Position numbers and translations under genes: made by a program. A model generated the notes under the pieces. It saw nothing but the letters and a program-made list of their open reading frames with translations. It was not told the DNA's origin and did not search any database. From Nemertoderma westbladi (taxonomy: Eukaryota > Xenacoelomorpha > Nemertodermatida > Nemertodermatidae): 64,000 nt of DNA. Positions 10,872 to 22,711 of this stretch are shown piece by piece (positions within the stretch are counted from its first letter, which is position 1; every line of letters begins with the position of its first letter). The stretch spans positions 124,001 through 188,000 of the forward strand of contig JAUCBJ010009136.1 in NCBI GenBank assembly GCA_032718475.1, read 5' to 3'.

Positions 10872-11489
10872 AGACCTCTACTGTGTGTTGAGGAACTAAG
10901 GTACGTGCATATGTTCAAGTTGAAGTAAACTGAATATGTTTTTCAATATTTTGTCCACTCTCCAAATGTTATCGGTTACCATGGCAACAGAGGCAAACTT
11001 GCATGGTCGGAAAGTAATTGTCTGGACTTGGCAACATGTAAGTCACTAGATCCAGAATGGAATTTTTTTTAGATAGTACGGAACTATAATAAATTTGGCA
11101 GAATATATTAGTGACTTGTTACCATGGTTACAAGACTACCACAGGTCCATTTAAATTGGTCCTATACTAGAAATCAAGAGGGTCTCAGGGATAATATATT
11201 TATAATGTTAGATGATTTTTCCAAATGGGGAACAATTATTAATCAATGGTTTTATATTTTTCGGATATTTACTGAAAATCGGCGTTTGAAAATCGTTTTT
11301 AAAACAGTTTCCATGGTAACCGGGTTTAACAAATGACGTAATGGAATCTCTGTTGCTGATATATAGGGGTAGGTTAAGGTTAGAAGACTGTAGGTTTATT
11401 GGATTGTGGACTTTTGTAGATGACCTCCTGTTGTCATGGTAATATGGCACCGATAAATAATGTTTCAAAGCAAATAATTTTTATATTTA
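10872..11489. other. Non-coding, no gene seen
   Basis: AT-rich sequence with short open frames that do not resemble known proteins. Several CCATGGTAAC/GTTACCATGG-like motifs recur (10975, 11120, 11312). No earlier myosin exon was recognised here. Confidence 0.4.
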
Positions 11490-12091
11490 CTTATATTCTT
11501 TAGCTACAAGCGTTTGAAAAGGTGTCTCCGTCGATATTGAACAAGTTACACCGCAGTTATTCTTCAATCTTCCACAGTTATTTATAGGTACAGTTACAAA
11601 GCTGGCCATGCAAGGATTCTAAATATGTATCGCAATCTGAATTTCATCGTAAAATACAGTAGCTAAGATATAAACGTTCGAAAGTAGCATGGTTTTGCGC
11701 ATGCGCGAGGCTATTTTATTCTATTTAATAAATACACCGTATTCTGGAACGCTTTGTTTGTGTATGAATAGCTACAGAATAGTATGATTATAGAGTTATT
11801 GCATTGTTGCCCAGCTACGTATGGGATAAACAAAGTCTTCTAGAAAATTGTGTATTTATTAAATAGAATAAAATAGCCTCGCGCAGGTGCAAAACCATGC
11901 AACTTTAGAATGCCCATATCTCAGCTTTTTTACGATGAAATTCAGATTGCGATACATATTTAGAATCCTTACTTTGCCCGGTTTCTAACTGTACCTATAA
12001 ATCACTGTGGAAGATTGAAGAATAACTGCGGTGTAACTTGTTCAATATCGACGGAGACACCTTTTCCAAACGCTTGTAGCTAAAGAATATA
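11490..12091. mobile_element. Foldback (long inverted-repeat) element, 602 bp
   Basis: Left arm 11490-11736 is the reverse complement of right arm 11850-12091 (about 245 bp each) around a 113-bp centre, with some mismatches and small gaps. The outer ends read TATTCTTTAGCTACAAGCG and its complement CGCTTGTAGCTAAAGAATA; the inner ends read AATAAATACAC and GTGTATTTATT. There is no coding capacity. This is the shape of a non-autonomous foldback or MITE-like DNA transposon in the intron or flank before the first exon seen. The arms could pair in RNA as a long double strand. Confidence 0.75.
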
Positions 12092-12315
12092 AAAATAAAT
12101 AAAGATATAAAAATTCTGGCTCACCCACTAAGTGGTGGGAGGTGAAATTATATCTCTCTCAAATTTCATGCAATCTCATGTACCTGAATAACGACACTAT
12201 ATTCCAGGACGTGGTGTATTAATATACTAATTTTCAACTCCCTCCCAGTCGGTGCAGTTTTATCATGTTGGAGATTATTTACATTTCCCCAGTTTTATTT
12301 TTTTAAATATTACAG
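12092..12315 (+). other. Intron end before the first visible myosin exon
   Basis: AT-rich sequence ending in a T-rich tract and TTTAAATATTACAG, a plausible 3' splice site for the exon at 12316. The preceding exon, which should carry the P-loop/switch I region, was not found in the window. Confidence 0.6.
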
Positions 12316-12480
12316 TTCCAAGTGGAAGGAGGCCACATATCCCACTATCTTCTCGAGAAGACCCGCGTCTGCATTCAAGCGAAGGACGAAAGGAATTACC
12401 ACGTATTCTACCGGCTGTGCGCAGGGGCCCCTAAGGATCTACAGAAGAAACTCAAACTCACTTCACCCGATAGCTTTACG
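12316..12480 (+). CDS. MYO6: Myosin VI motor exon (after switch I)
   Basis: Exon of 165 nt, 55 codons, phase 0 at both ends, between ATTACAG and the strong donor ACG|GTAAGA. It encodes [19 protein letters not shown] at the start and [17 protein letters not shown] later, ending KLTSPDSFT. This is the upper 50-kDa segment of a myosin motor that follows switch [10 protein letters not shown] and ERNYHxFYxLCAGA are conserved in animal myosins, and the later exons point to class VI. Myosin VI moves toward actin minus ends in endocytosis and cell-cortex functions. The last 93 nt plus 9 nt of intron have been tandemly copied 13 more times directly downstream, and the last 31 nt plus 7 nt about 185-190 times beyond that. 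The gene symbol rests on motif similarity, not on a search. Confidence 0.88.
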
Positions 12481-13806
12481 GTAAGAATAGAAAGGAATTA
12501 CCACGTATTCTACCGGCTGTGCGCAGGGGCCCCTAAGGATCTACAGAAGAAACTCAAACTCACTTCACCCGATAGCTTTACGGTAAGAATAGAAAGGAAT
12601 TACCACGTATTCTACCGACTGTGCGCAGGGGCCCCTAAGGATCTACAGAAGAAACTCAAACTCACTTCACCCGATAGCTTTACGGTAAGAATAGAAAGGA
12701 ATTACCACGTATTCTACCGGCTGTGCGCAGGGGCCCCTAAGGATCTACAGAAGAAACTCAAACTCACTTCACCCGATAGCTTTACGGTAAGAATAGAAAG
12801 GAATTACCACGTATTCTACCGACTGTGCGCAGGGGCCCCTAAGGATCTACAGAAGAAACTCAAACTCACTTCACCCGATAGCTTTACGGTAAGAATAGAA
12901 AGGAATTACCACGTATTCTACCGACTGTGCGCAGGGGCCCCTAAGGATCTACAGAAGAAACTCAAACTCACTTCACCCGATAGCTTTACGGTAAGAATAG
13001 AAAGGAATTACCACGTATTCTACCGGCTGTGCGCAGGGGCCCCTAAGGATCTACAGAAGAAACTCAAACTCACTTCACCCGATAGCTTTACGGTAAGAAT
13101 AGAAAGGAATTACCACGTATTCTACCGACTGTGCGCAGGGGCCCCTAAGGATCTACAGAAGAAACTCAAACTCACTTCACCCGATAGCTTTACGGTAAGA
13201 ATAGAAAGGAATTACCACGTATTCTACCGACTGTGCGCAGGGGCCCCTAAGGATCTACAGAAGAAACTCAAACTCACTTCACCCGATAGCTTTACGGTAA
13301 GAATAGAAAGGAATTACCACGTATTCTACCGACTGTGCGCAGGGGCCCCTAAGGATCTACAGAAGAAACTCAAACTCACTTCACCCGATAGCTTTACGGT
13401 AAGAATAGAAAGGAATTACCACGTATTCTACCGACTGTGCGCAGGGGCCCCTAAGGATCTACAGAAGAAACTCAAACTCACTTCACCCGATAGCTTTACG
13501 GTAAGAATAGAAAGGAATTACCACGTATTCTACCGACTGTGCGCAGGGGCCCCTAAGGATCTACAGAAGAAACTCAAACTCACTTCACCCGATAGCTTTA
13601 CGGTAAGAATAGAAAGGAATTACCACGTATTCTACCGACTGTGCGCAGGGGCCCCTAAGGATCTACAGAAGAAACTCAAACTCACTTCACCCGATAGCTT
13701 TACGGTAAGAATAGAAAGGAATTACCACGTATTCTACCGACTGTGCGCAGGGGCCCCTAAGGATCTACAGAAGAAACTCAAACTCACTTCACCCGATAGC
13801 TTTACG
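12388..13806 (+). repeat. 102-bp exon-plus-donor array, 14 copies
   Basis: The segment from 12388 (GAAAGGAATT in the exon) to 9 nt past the exon end (GTAAGAATA) is repeated. There is one copy in the exon itself and 13 further full units ending exactly at 13806 (12480 + 13 x 102). Each copy keeps the exon sequence, apart from a CGG/CGA silent change, and its own TTTACG|GTAAGA donor. Since 102 is 34 codons, one reading frame runs from 12322 through all copies to a stop at 13846-13848 (508 codons). No copy has an obvious acceptor. Confidence 0.95.
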
Positions 13807-16800
13807 GTAAGAAACTCAAACTCAGTTCACCTGATAGCTTTACGGTAAGAAACTCAAACTCAGTTCAGCCGATAGCTTTACGGTAAGAAACTCAAACTCA
13901 GTTCACACGATAGCTTTATGGTAAGAATCTCAAACTCAAACTCAGTTCACCGGATAGCTTTACGGTAAGAAACTCAAACTCAGTTCACACGATAGCTTTA
14001 CGGTAAGAAACTCAAACTCTGTTCACCCGATAGCTTTACGGTAAGAAACTCAAACTCAGTTCACCTGATAGCTTTACGGTAAGAAACTCAAACTCAGTTC
14101 ACACGATAGCTTTACGGAAAGAAACTCAAACTCAGTTCACCTGATAGCTTTACGGTAAGAAACTCAAACTCAGTTCACACGATAGCTTTACGGTAAGAAA
14201 CTCAAACTCAGTTCACCGGATAGCTTTACGGTAAGAAACTCAAACTCAGTTCACCTGATAGCTTTACGGTAAGAAACTCAAACTCAGTTCACACGATAGC
14301 TTTATGGTAAGAATCTCAAACTCAAACTCAGTTCACCGGATAGCTTTACGGTAAGAAACTCAAACTCAGTTCACACGATAGCTTTACGGTAAGAAACTCA
14401 AACTCTGTTCACCCGATAGCTTTACGGTAAGAAACTCAAACTCAGTTCACCTGATAGCTTTACGGTAAGAAACTCAAACTCAGTTCACCTGATAGCTTTA
14501 CGGTAAGAAACTCAAACTCAGTTCACACGATAGCTTTACGGTAAGAAACTCAAACTCTGTTCACCCAATAGCTTTACGGTAAGAAACTCAAACTCAGTTC
14601 ACCTGATAGCTTTACGGTAAGAAACTCAAACTCAGTTCACACGATAGCTTTACGGAAAGAAACTCAAACTCAGTTCACCTGATAGCTTTACGGTAAGAAA
14701 CTCAAACTCAGTTCACACGATAGCTTTACGGTAAGAAACTCAAACTCTGTTCACCCGATAGCTTTACGGTAAGAAACTCAAACTCAGTTCACCTGATAGC
14801 TTTACGGTAAGAAACTCAAACTCAGTTCACACGATAGCTTTATGGTAAGAATCTCAAACTCAAACTCAGTTCACACGATAGCTTTACGGTAAGAAACTCA
14901 AACTCTGTTCAGCCGATAGCTTTACGGTAAGAAACTCAAAGTCAGTTCACCCGATAGCTTTACGGAAAGAAACTCAAACTCTGTTCACCCGATAGCTTTA
15001 CGGTAAGAAACTCAAAGTCAGTTCAGCCGATAGCTTTATGGTAAGAAACTCAAACTCAGTTCACACGATAGCTTTACGGTAAGAAACTCAAACTCAGTTC
15101 ACCGGATAGCTTTACGGTAAGAAACTCAAACTCAGTTCACACGATAGCTTTACGGTAAGAAACTCAAACTCAGTTCACACGATAGCTTTATGGTAAGAAT
15201 CTCAAACTCAAACTCAGTTCACACGATAGCTTTACGGTAAGAAACTCAAACTCTGTTCAGCCGATAGCTTTACGGTAAGAAACTCAAAGTCAGTTCGTTC
15301 ACCCGATAGCTTTACGGTAAGAAACTCAAACTCAGTTCACCTGATAGCTTTACGGTAAGAAACTCAAACTCAGTTCACACGATAGCTTTATGGTAAGAAT
15401 CTCAAACTCAAACTCAGTTCACCGGATAGCTTTACGGTAAGAAACTCAAACTCAGTTCACACGATAGCTTTACGGTAAGAAACTCAAAGTCAGTTCACCC
15501 GATAGCTTTACGGTAAGAAACTCAAACTCAGTTCACCTGATAGCTTTACGGTAAGAAACTCAAACTCAGATCACACGATAGCTTTACGGTAAGAAACTCA
15601 AACTCAGTTCACACGATAGCTTTACGGTAAGAAACTCAAACTCAGTTCACACGATAGCTTTACGGTAAGAAACTCAAACTCAGTTCACCGGATAGCTTTA
15701 CGGTAAGAAACTCAAACTCAGTTCACACGATAGCTTTACGGTAAGAAACTCAAACTCAGTTCACACGATAGCTTTATGGTAAGAATCTCAAACTCAAACT
15801 CAGTTCACACGATAGCTTTACGGTAAGAAACTCAAACTCTGTTCAGCCGATAGCTTTACGGTAAGAAACTCAAAGTCAGTTCGTTCACCCGATAGCTTTA
15901 CGGTAAGAAACTCAAACTCAGTTCACCTGATAGCTTTACGGTAAGAAACTCAAACTCAGTTCACACGATAGCTTTATGGTAAGAATCTCAAACTCAAACT
16001 CAGTTCACCGGATAGCTTTACGGTAAGAAACTCAAACTCAGTTCACACGATAGCTTTACGGTAAGAAACTCAAAGTCAGTTCACCCGATAGCTTTACGGT
16101 AAGAAACTCAAACTCAGTTCACCTGATAGCTTTACGGTAAGAAACTCAAACTCAGATCACACGATAGCTTTACGGTAAGAAACTCAAACTCAGTTCACAC
16201 GATAGCTTTACGGTAAGAAACTCAAACTCAGTTCACCCGATAGCTTTACGGTAAGAAACTCAAACTCAGTTCACCGGATAGCTTTACGGTAAGAAACTCA
16301 AACTCAGTTCACCTGATAGCTTTACGGTAAGAAACTCAAACTCAGTTCACACGATAGCTTTATGGTAAGAATCTCAAACTCAAACTCAGTTCACACGATA
16401 GCTTTACGGTAAGAATCTCAAACTCAAACTCAGTTCACCGGATAGCTTTACGGTAAGAAACTCAAACTCAGTTCACACGATAGCTTTACGGTAAGAAACT
16501 CAAACTCAGTTCACACGATAGCTTTACGGTAAGAAACTCAAACTCAGTTCACCCGATAGCTTTACGGTAAGAAACTCAAACTCTGTTCACACGATAGCTT
16601 TATGGTAAGAATCTCAAACTCAAACTCAGTTCACACGATAGCTTTACGGTAAGAAACTCAAACTCTGTTCAGCCGATAGCTTTACGGTAAGAAACTCAAA
16701 GTCAGTTCACCCGATAGCTTTACGGTAAGAAACTCAAACTCAGTTCACCTGATAGCTTTACGGTAAGAAACTCAAACTCAGTTCACCGGATAGCTTTACG

Positions 16801-19800
16801 GTAAGAAACTCAAACTCAGTTCACCTGATAGCTTTACGGTAAGAAACTCAAACTCAGTTCACCGGATAGCTTTACGGTAAGAAACTCAAACTCAGTTCAC
16901 ACGATAGCTTTACGGTAAGAAACTCAAACTCAGTTCACCGGATAGCTTTACGGTAAGAAACTCAAACTCAGTTCACACGATAGCTTTACGGTAAGAAACT
17001 CAAACTCAGTTCACCGGATAGCTTTACGGTAAGAAACTCAAACTCAGTTCACCCGATAGCTTTACGGTAAGAAACTCAAACTCAGTTCACACGATAGCTT
17101 TACGGTAAGAAACTCAAACTCAGTTCACCCGATAGCTTTACGGTAAGAAACTCAAACTCTGTTCACACGATAGCTTTATGGTAAGAATCTCAAACTCAAA
17201 CTCAGTTCACACGATAGCTTTACGGTAAGAAACTCAAACTCTGTTCAGCCGATAGCTTTACGGTAAGAAACTCAAAGTCAGTTCACCCGATAGCTTTACG
17301 GTAAGAAACTCAAACTCAGTTCACCTGATAGCTTTACGGTAAGAAACTCAAACTCAGTTCACCGGATAGCTTTACGGTAAGAAACTCAAACTCAGTTCAC
17401 CTGATAGCTTTACGGTAAGAAACTCAAACTCAGTTCACCGGATAGCTTTACGGTAAGAAACTCAAACTCAGTTCACACGATAGCTTTACGGTAAGAAACT
17501 CAAACTCAGTTCACCGGATAGCTTTACGGTAAGAAACTCAAACTCAGTTCACACGATAGCTTTACGGTAAGAAACTCAAACTCAGTTCACCGGATAGCTT
17601 TACGGTAAGAAACTCAAACTCAGTTCACACGATAGCTTTACGGTAAGAAACTCAAAGTCAGTTCACCCGATAGCTTTACGGTAAGAAACTCAAACTCAGT
17701 TCACCGGATAGCTTTACGGTAAGAAACTCAAACTCAGTTCACCGGATAGCTTTATGGTAAGAATCTCAAACTCAAACTCAGTTCACCGGATAGCTTTACG
17801 GTAAGAAACTCAAACTCAGTTCACACGATAGCTTTACGGTAAGAAACTCAAACTCTGTTCACCCGATAGCTTTACGGTAAGAAACTCAAACTCAGTTCAC
17901 CTGATAGCTTTACGGTAAGAAACTCAAACTCAGTTCACACGATAGCTTTATGGTAAGAATCTCAAACTCAAACTCAGTTCACCCGATAGCTTTACGGTAA
18001 GAAACTCAAACTCTGTTCAGCCGATAGCTTTACGGTAAGAAACTCAAACTCTGTTCACCCGATAGCTTTACGGTAAGAAACTCAAACTCAGTTCACACGA
18101 TAGCTTTATGGTAAGAATCTCAAACTCAAACTCAGTTCACCCGATAGCTTTACGGTAAGAAACTCAAACTCAGTTCACCTGATAGCTTTACGGTAAGAAA
18201 CTCAAACTCAGTTCACACGATAGCTTTATGGTAAGAATCTCAAACTCAAACTCAGTTCACCGGATAGCTTTACGGTAAGAAACTCAAACTCAGTTCACCC
18301 GATAGCTTTATGGTAAGAATCTCAAACTCAGTTCACCCGATAGCTTTACGGTAAGAAACTCAAACTCAGTTCACCGGATAGCTTTACGGTAAGAAACTCA
18401 AACTCAGTTCACACGATAGCTTACGGTAAGAAACTCAAACTCTGTTCACCCGATAGCTTTACGGTAAGAAACTCAAACTCAGTTCACCTGATAGCTTTAC
18501 GGTAAGAAACTCAAACTCAGTTCACCCGATAGCTTTACGGTAAGAAACTCAAACTCAGTTCACACGATAGCTTTACGGTAAGAAACTCAAACTCAGTTCA
18601 TCCGATAGCTTTACGGTAAGAAACTCAAACTCAGTTCACCGGATAGCTTTACGGTAAGAAACTCAAACTCAGTTCACCCGATAGCTTTACGGTAAGAAAC
18701 TCAAACTCAGTTCACACGATAGCTTTACGGTAAGAAACTCAAACTCTGTTCACCGGATAGCTTTACGGTAAGAAACTCAAACTCAGTTCACCGGATAGCT
18801 TTACGGTAAGAAACTCAAACTCTGTTCAGCCGATAGCTTTACGGTAAGAAACTCAAAGTCAGTTCGTTCACCCGATAGCTTTACGGTAAGAAACTCAAAC
18901 TCAGTTCACCTGATAGCTTTACGGTAAGAAACTCAAACTCAGTTCACACGATAGCTTTATGGTAAGAATCTCAAACTCAAACTCAGTTCACCGGATAGCT
19001 TTACGGTAAGAAACTCAAACTCAGTTCACACGATAGCTTTACGGTAAGAAACTCAAACTCAGTTCACCGGATAGCTTTACGGTAAGAAACTCAAACTCAG
19101 TTCACCTGATAGCTTTACGGTAAGAAACTCAAACTCAGTTCACACGATAGCTTTATGGTAAGAATCTCAAACTCAAACTCAGTTCACACGATAGCTTTAC
19201 GGTAAGAAACTCAAACTCTGTTCAGCCGATAGCTTTACGGTAAGAAACTCAAAGTCAGTTCACCCGATAGCTTTACGGTAAGAAACTCAAACTCAGTTCA
19301 CCTGATAGCTTTACGGTAAGAAACTCAAACTCAGTTCACCGGATAGCTTTACGGTAAGAAACTCAAACTCAGTTCACACGATAGCTTTACGGTAAGAAAC
19401 TCAAACTCAGTTCACCGGATAGCTTTACGGTAAGAAACTCAAACTCAGTTCACCCGATAGCTTTACGGAAAGAAACTCAAACTCAGCTCACCCGATAGCT
19501 TTACGGTAAGAAACTCAAACTCTGTTCAGCCGATAGCTTTACGGTAAGAAACTCAAACTCAGTTCACCCGATAGCTTTACGGAAAGAAACTCAAACTCAG
19601 TTCACCCGATAGCTTTACGGAAAGAAACTCAAACTCAGTTCACCCGATAGCTTTACGGTAAGAAACTCAAACTCAGTTCACCCGATAGCTTTACGGAAAG
19701 AAACTCAAATTCAGTTTACCCGGTAGCTTTACGGAAAGAAGCTCAAACTCAGTTCACCCGATAGCTTTACGGTAAGAAACTCAAACTCAGTTCACCCGAT

Positions 19801-21040
19801 AGCTTTACGGTAAGAAACTCAAAGTCAGTTCACCCGATAGCTTTATGGTAAGAAACTCAAACTCTGTTCACCCGATAACTTTACGGTAAGAAACTCAAAC
19901 TATGTTCACCCGATAGCTTTACGGTAAGAAACTCAAACTATGTTCACACGATAGCTTTACGGTAAGAAACTCAAAGTCAGTTCACCCGATAGCTTTATGG
20001 TAAGAAACTCAAACTCTGTTCACCCGATAGCTTTACGGTAAGAAACTCAAACTCTGTTCACCCGATAGCTTTACGGTAAGAAACTCAAAGTCAGTTCACC
20101 CGATAGCTTTATGGTAAGAAACTCAAACTCTGTTCACCCGATAGCTTTACGGTAAGAAACTCAAACTCTGTTCACCCGATAGCTTTACGGTAAGAAACTC
20201 AAAGTCAGTTCACCCGATAGCTTTATGGTAAGAAACTCAAACTCAGTTCACCCGATAGCTTTACGGTAAGAAACTCAAACTCTGTTCACCCGATAGCTTT
20301 ACGGTAAGAAACTCAAACTCACTTCACCCGATAGCTTTACGGTAAGAAACTCAAACTCTGTTCACCCGATAGCTTTACGGTAAGAAACTCAAACTCAGTT
20401 CACCGGATAGCTTTACGGAAAGAAACTCAAACTCAGTTCACCCGATAGCTTTACGGTAAGAAACTCAAACTCAGTTCACCCGATAGCTTTACGGTAAGAA
20501 ACTCAAACTCAGTTCACCCGATAGCTTTACGGTAAGAAACTCAAACTCAGTTCACCGGATAGCTTTACGGAAAGAAACTCAAACTCAGTTCACCCGATAG
20601 CTTTACGGTAAGAAACTCAAACTCAGTTCACCCGATAGCTTTACGGTAAGAAACTCAAACTCAGTTCACCGGATAGCTTTACGGTAAGAAACTCAAACTC
20701 AGTTCACCCGATAGCTTTACGGTAAGAAACTCAAACTCAGTTCAGCCGATAGCTTTACGGTAAGAAACTCAAACTCAGTTCACCGGATAGCTTTACGGAA
20801 AGAAACTCAAACTCTGTTTACCCGATAGCTTTATGGTAAGAAACTCAAACTATGTTTACCCGATAGCTTTATGGTAAGAAACTCAAAACTCAGTTCACCG
20901 GATAGCTTTACGGTAAGAAACTCAAACTATGTTCACCCGATAGCTTTACGGTAAGAAACTCAAACTCAGTTCACCCGATAGCTTTACGGTAAGAAACTCA
21001 AACTATGTTCACCCGATAGCTTTATGGTAAGAAACTCAAA
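13807..21040 (+). repeat. 38-bp exon-end/donor satellite, about 185-190 copies
   Basis: About 7.2 kb of a 38-bp unit made of GTAAGAA joined to the last 31 nt of the myosin exon (ACTCAAACTC...GATAGCTTTACG). It is thus a shorter duplication of the same exon-donor junction as the 102-bp array it abuts. Subtypes differ at the centre (CACCCG, CACACG, CACCGG, CACCTG, CAGCCG), and a 44-bp form carries an extra AAACTC. These subtypes recur in longer blocks (compare 15170-15560 with 15740-16130), so there is higher-order amplification. Most copies keep GTAAGA; some have GAAAGA. It ends at an inserted LINE piece. Confidence 0.95.
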
Positions 21041-21505
21041 GAGTGCCTGGAGAGATCTGATTTCCAGATGGTATCCATTTTTGATAGAGCTACCCAAGCC
21101 TTTGCTTTCCTAACTTCTATGTCCTTTTTGCTACTCTCTACCCATGATCCAAGGTACTGGAAGTCGTCGACCTTCCTTAGTTGATTATTATCAATGGTTG
21201 TAAAGTTTCCATCAACATTAAAGGTCATGAATTCGGTCTTGGTAGCATTTATATGCAATCCAACCTCCTTAGCAGCCCTCTACACTTTATTTAGTAGAAG
21301 CTGTGCATCTGCTAGCGTATTAGAGAGCAGGGCGATGTCATCCGCAAAGTCGGTGTCTGTGAATGCAGTTGCCGGATTTATACTACTTCTGCGTTCTTGA
21401 AGTGTGAATCCCAGATCTTCACCCTTTGTGGCCGTCCTCATTGCGTAATCCAGCACAATTACAAATAGTAATGGTGCTAATGTGTCACCTTGCAGTACGC
21501 CAGCC
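21041..21505 (-). pseudogene. LINE reverse transcriptase fragment
   Basis: Minus-strand piece of a non-LTR reverse transcriptase. Reading from 21505 it contains VLQGDTLAPLLFVIVLDY, then TDFADDIALLS (catalytic FADD), an internal stop near 21280, then GLHINATKTEFMTFN, VDDFQYLGSW and VRKAKAWVALSKMDTIWKS. The same motifs in the same order occur in the longer element at 35291-37123, so both belong to one LINE group. It is truncated on both sides, directly abuts the 38-bp satellite at 21040, and has no 3' end. Confidence 0.82.
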
Positions 21506-21750
21506 AGGACTTATCGGCTTTGAGGCGCCCCTTTGCACAGTTTTGGCTCGTACGCAGTAGTTACTCTATATTATCTGGTACGTTATCCTAACCAAAACAT
21601 TAAAAGTCAATAGAACCACCCCTATTTTTGAAGTCTTTTATTCTACAAGTACATTAGACAACCACAATCATTTTCTAACCTTCAAAAATGATATATTTCT
21701 TGTTTCTTACAGAAATACGCCAAATGTTTGTATTAAATATTCCTTTTCAG
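21506..21750 (+). other. Intron end
   Basis: AT-rich intron ending TATTCCTTTTCAG, a good 3' splice site for the exon at 21751. The short myosin segment expected upstream of that exon was looked for here and not found. Confidence 0.6.
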
Positions 21751-21925
21751 TACCTTAAGAGCGGCTCGTTAACCGACCCTCAACTAGATGACGCTGCCGA
21801 CTATAAACGTATGGAGGAATCCATGGCCAATGTAGGTCTCGGTGAGACCGATCGTTTCAACATATTCCGTGTTATAGCGGCTGTACTTCATCTTGGTAAT
21901 ATAGACTTTGATGACAATGATAAAG
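21751..21925 (+). CDS. MYO6: Myosin VI motor exon (LHLGNI segment)
   Basis: Exon of 175 nt, entering in phase 0 after TTTTCAG and leaving with one base of the next codon at AAAG|GTGAGTG. It encodes YLKSGSLTDPQLDDAADYK, then MEESMANVGLGETDRF and VIAAVLHLGNIDFDDNDK. The A-VLHLGNI-F motif is characteristic of myosin motors. The one-base overhang joins the exon at 38767 to give GlyGlySer in frame. In vertebrate myosin VI about 27 residues (the RGCTRYF region) separate this segment from the preceding one, and those are missing here although the phases of the flanking exons still match. Confidence 0.92.
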
Positions 21926-22711
21926 GTGAGTGTGTCGGCCACATCCACCCAAATTGTGGAATATGTTTGCTAATATCGACATCTTTATATACACAGCCAT
22001 GAACCGCGTACAACACATCGACGACGTACCCCGCTCCCCCCCCCCCCCCCTCCCCTAACACACCGGGGGGGGGGGGGGGGGGGGGTTGGTTGGGTACGAA
22101 TACCTAATGTGCTCAAACACTGTACCACACAACCACACCATGAATTTTTTAAGTGAATCAATAACCAAGAAAGCAGATGTGTCATATCCAAATACACCGT
22201 ATCACATACCTCGAAATAAACCCAACACTTAAAAGACCCTCAGCCTACGACTACGACCAAATGTATTCATCGGGATTTCGCACGTTTGCGTACGATTTAT
22301 CACAAACCATATAATAGAGATAAGAGAGATAGACCAGGACACTGATTGGCTACAGCTTGTTTTCCTTAAGTTTCCTGACACCACGACCACCCCCTTGTGA
22401 AATTGTGAACAAGAACATTATTATTATTATTATTATTATTTATTTCTATAACACAAAAGTAATACTATATAAACACAATAAAAAATATTACAGTAATATA
22501 GTAAGATTCTATGTACACACACACTGTAACATACTGTAGAGGGTTACCTCTAAAGCGTCGCTACAATACTAATCACAACGGTGCAATGTATAATACTAAT
22601 AGTAAAGGTAGTAATTTTCGGATTTGAGTTTGCAAAGTTCTCATTGAACATTGAAATTATTCAAATGAAATGATAATGTAACCTGACTGTCTGATGTTCC
22701 ACATTACAGAG
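21926..22711 (+). other. Intron, 5' part
   Basis: Intron after the GTGAGTG donor. It holds a C-run/G-run hairpin (22036-22085), an ATT microsatellite (22418-22441) that may be a LINE tail, and otherwise AT-rich sequence without genes. Confidence 0.5.
22036..22085. repeat. C15 / G21 inverted homopolymer pair
   Basis: A run of 15 C (22036-22050) is followed, after a 14-base spacer (TCCCCTAACACACC), by a run of 21 G (22065-22085). The two runs can pair as a hairpin and the G run could form a quadruplex. Confidence 0.9.
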
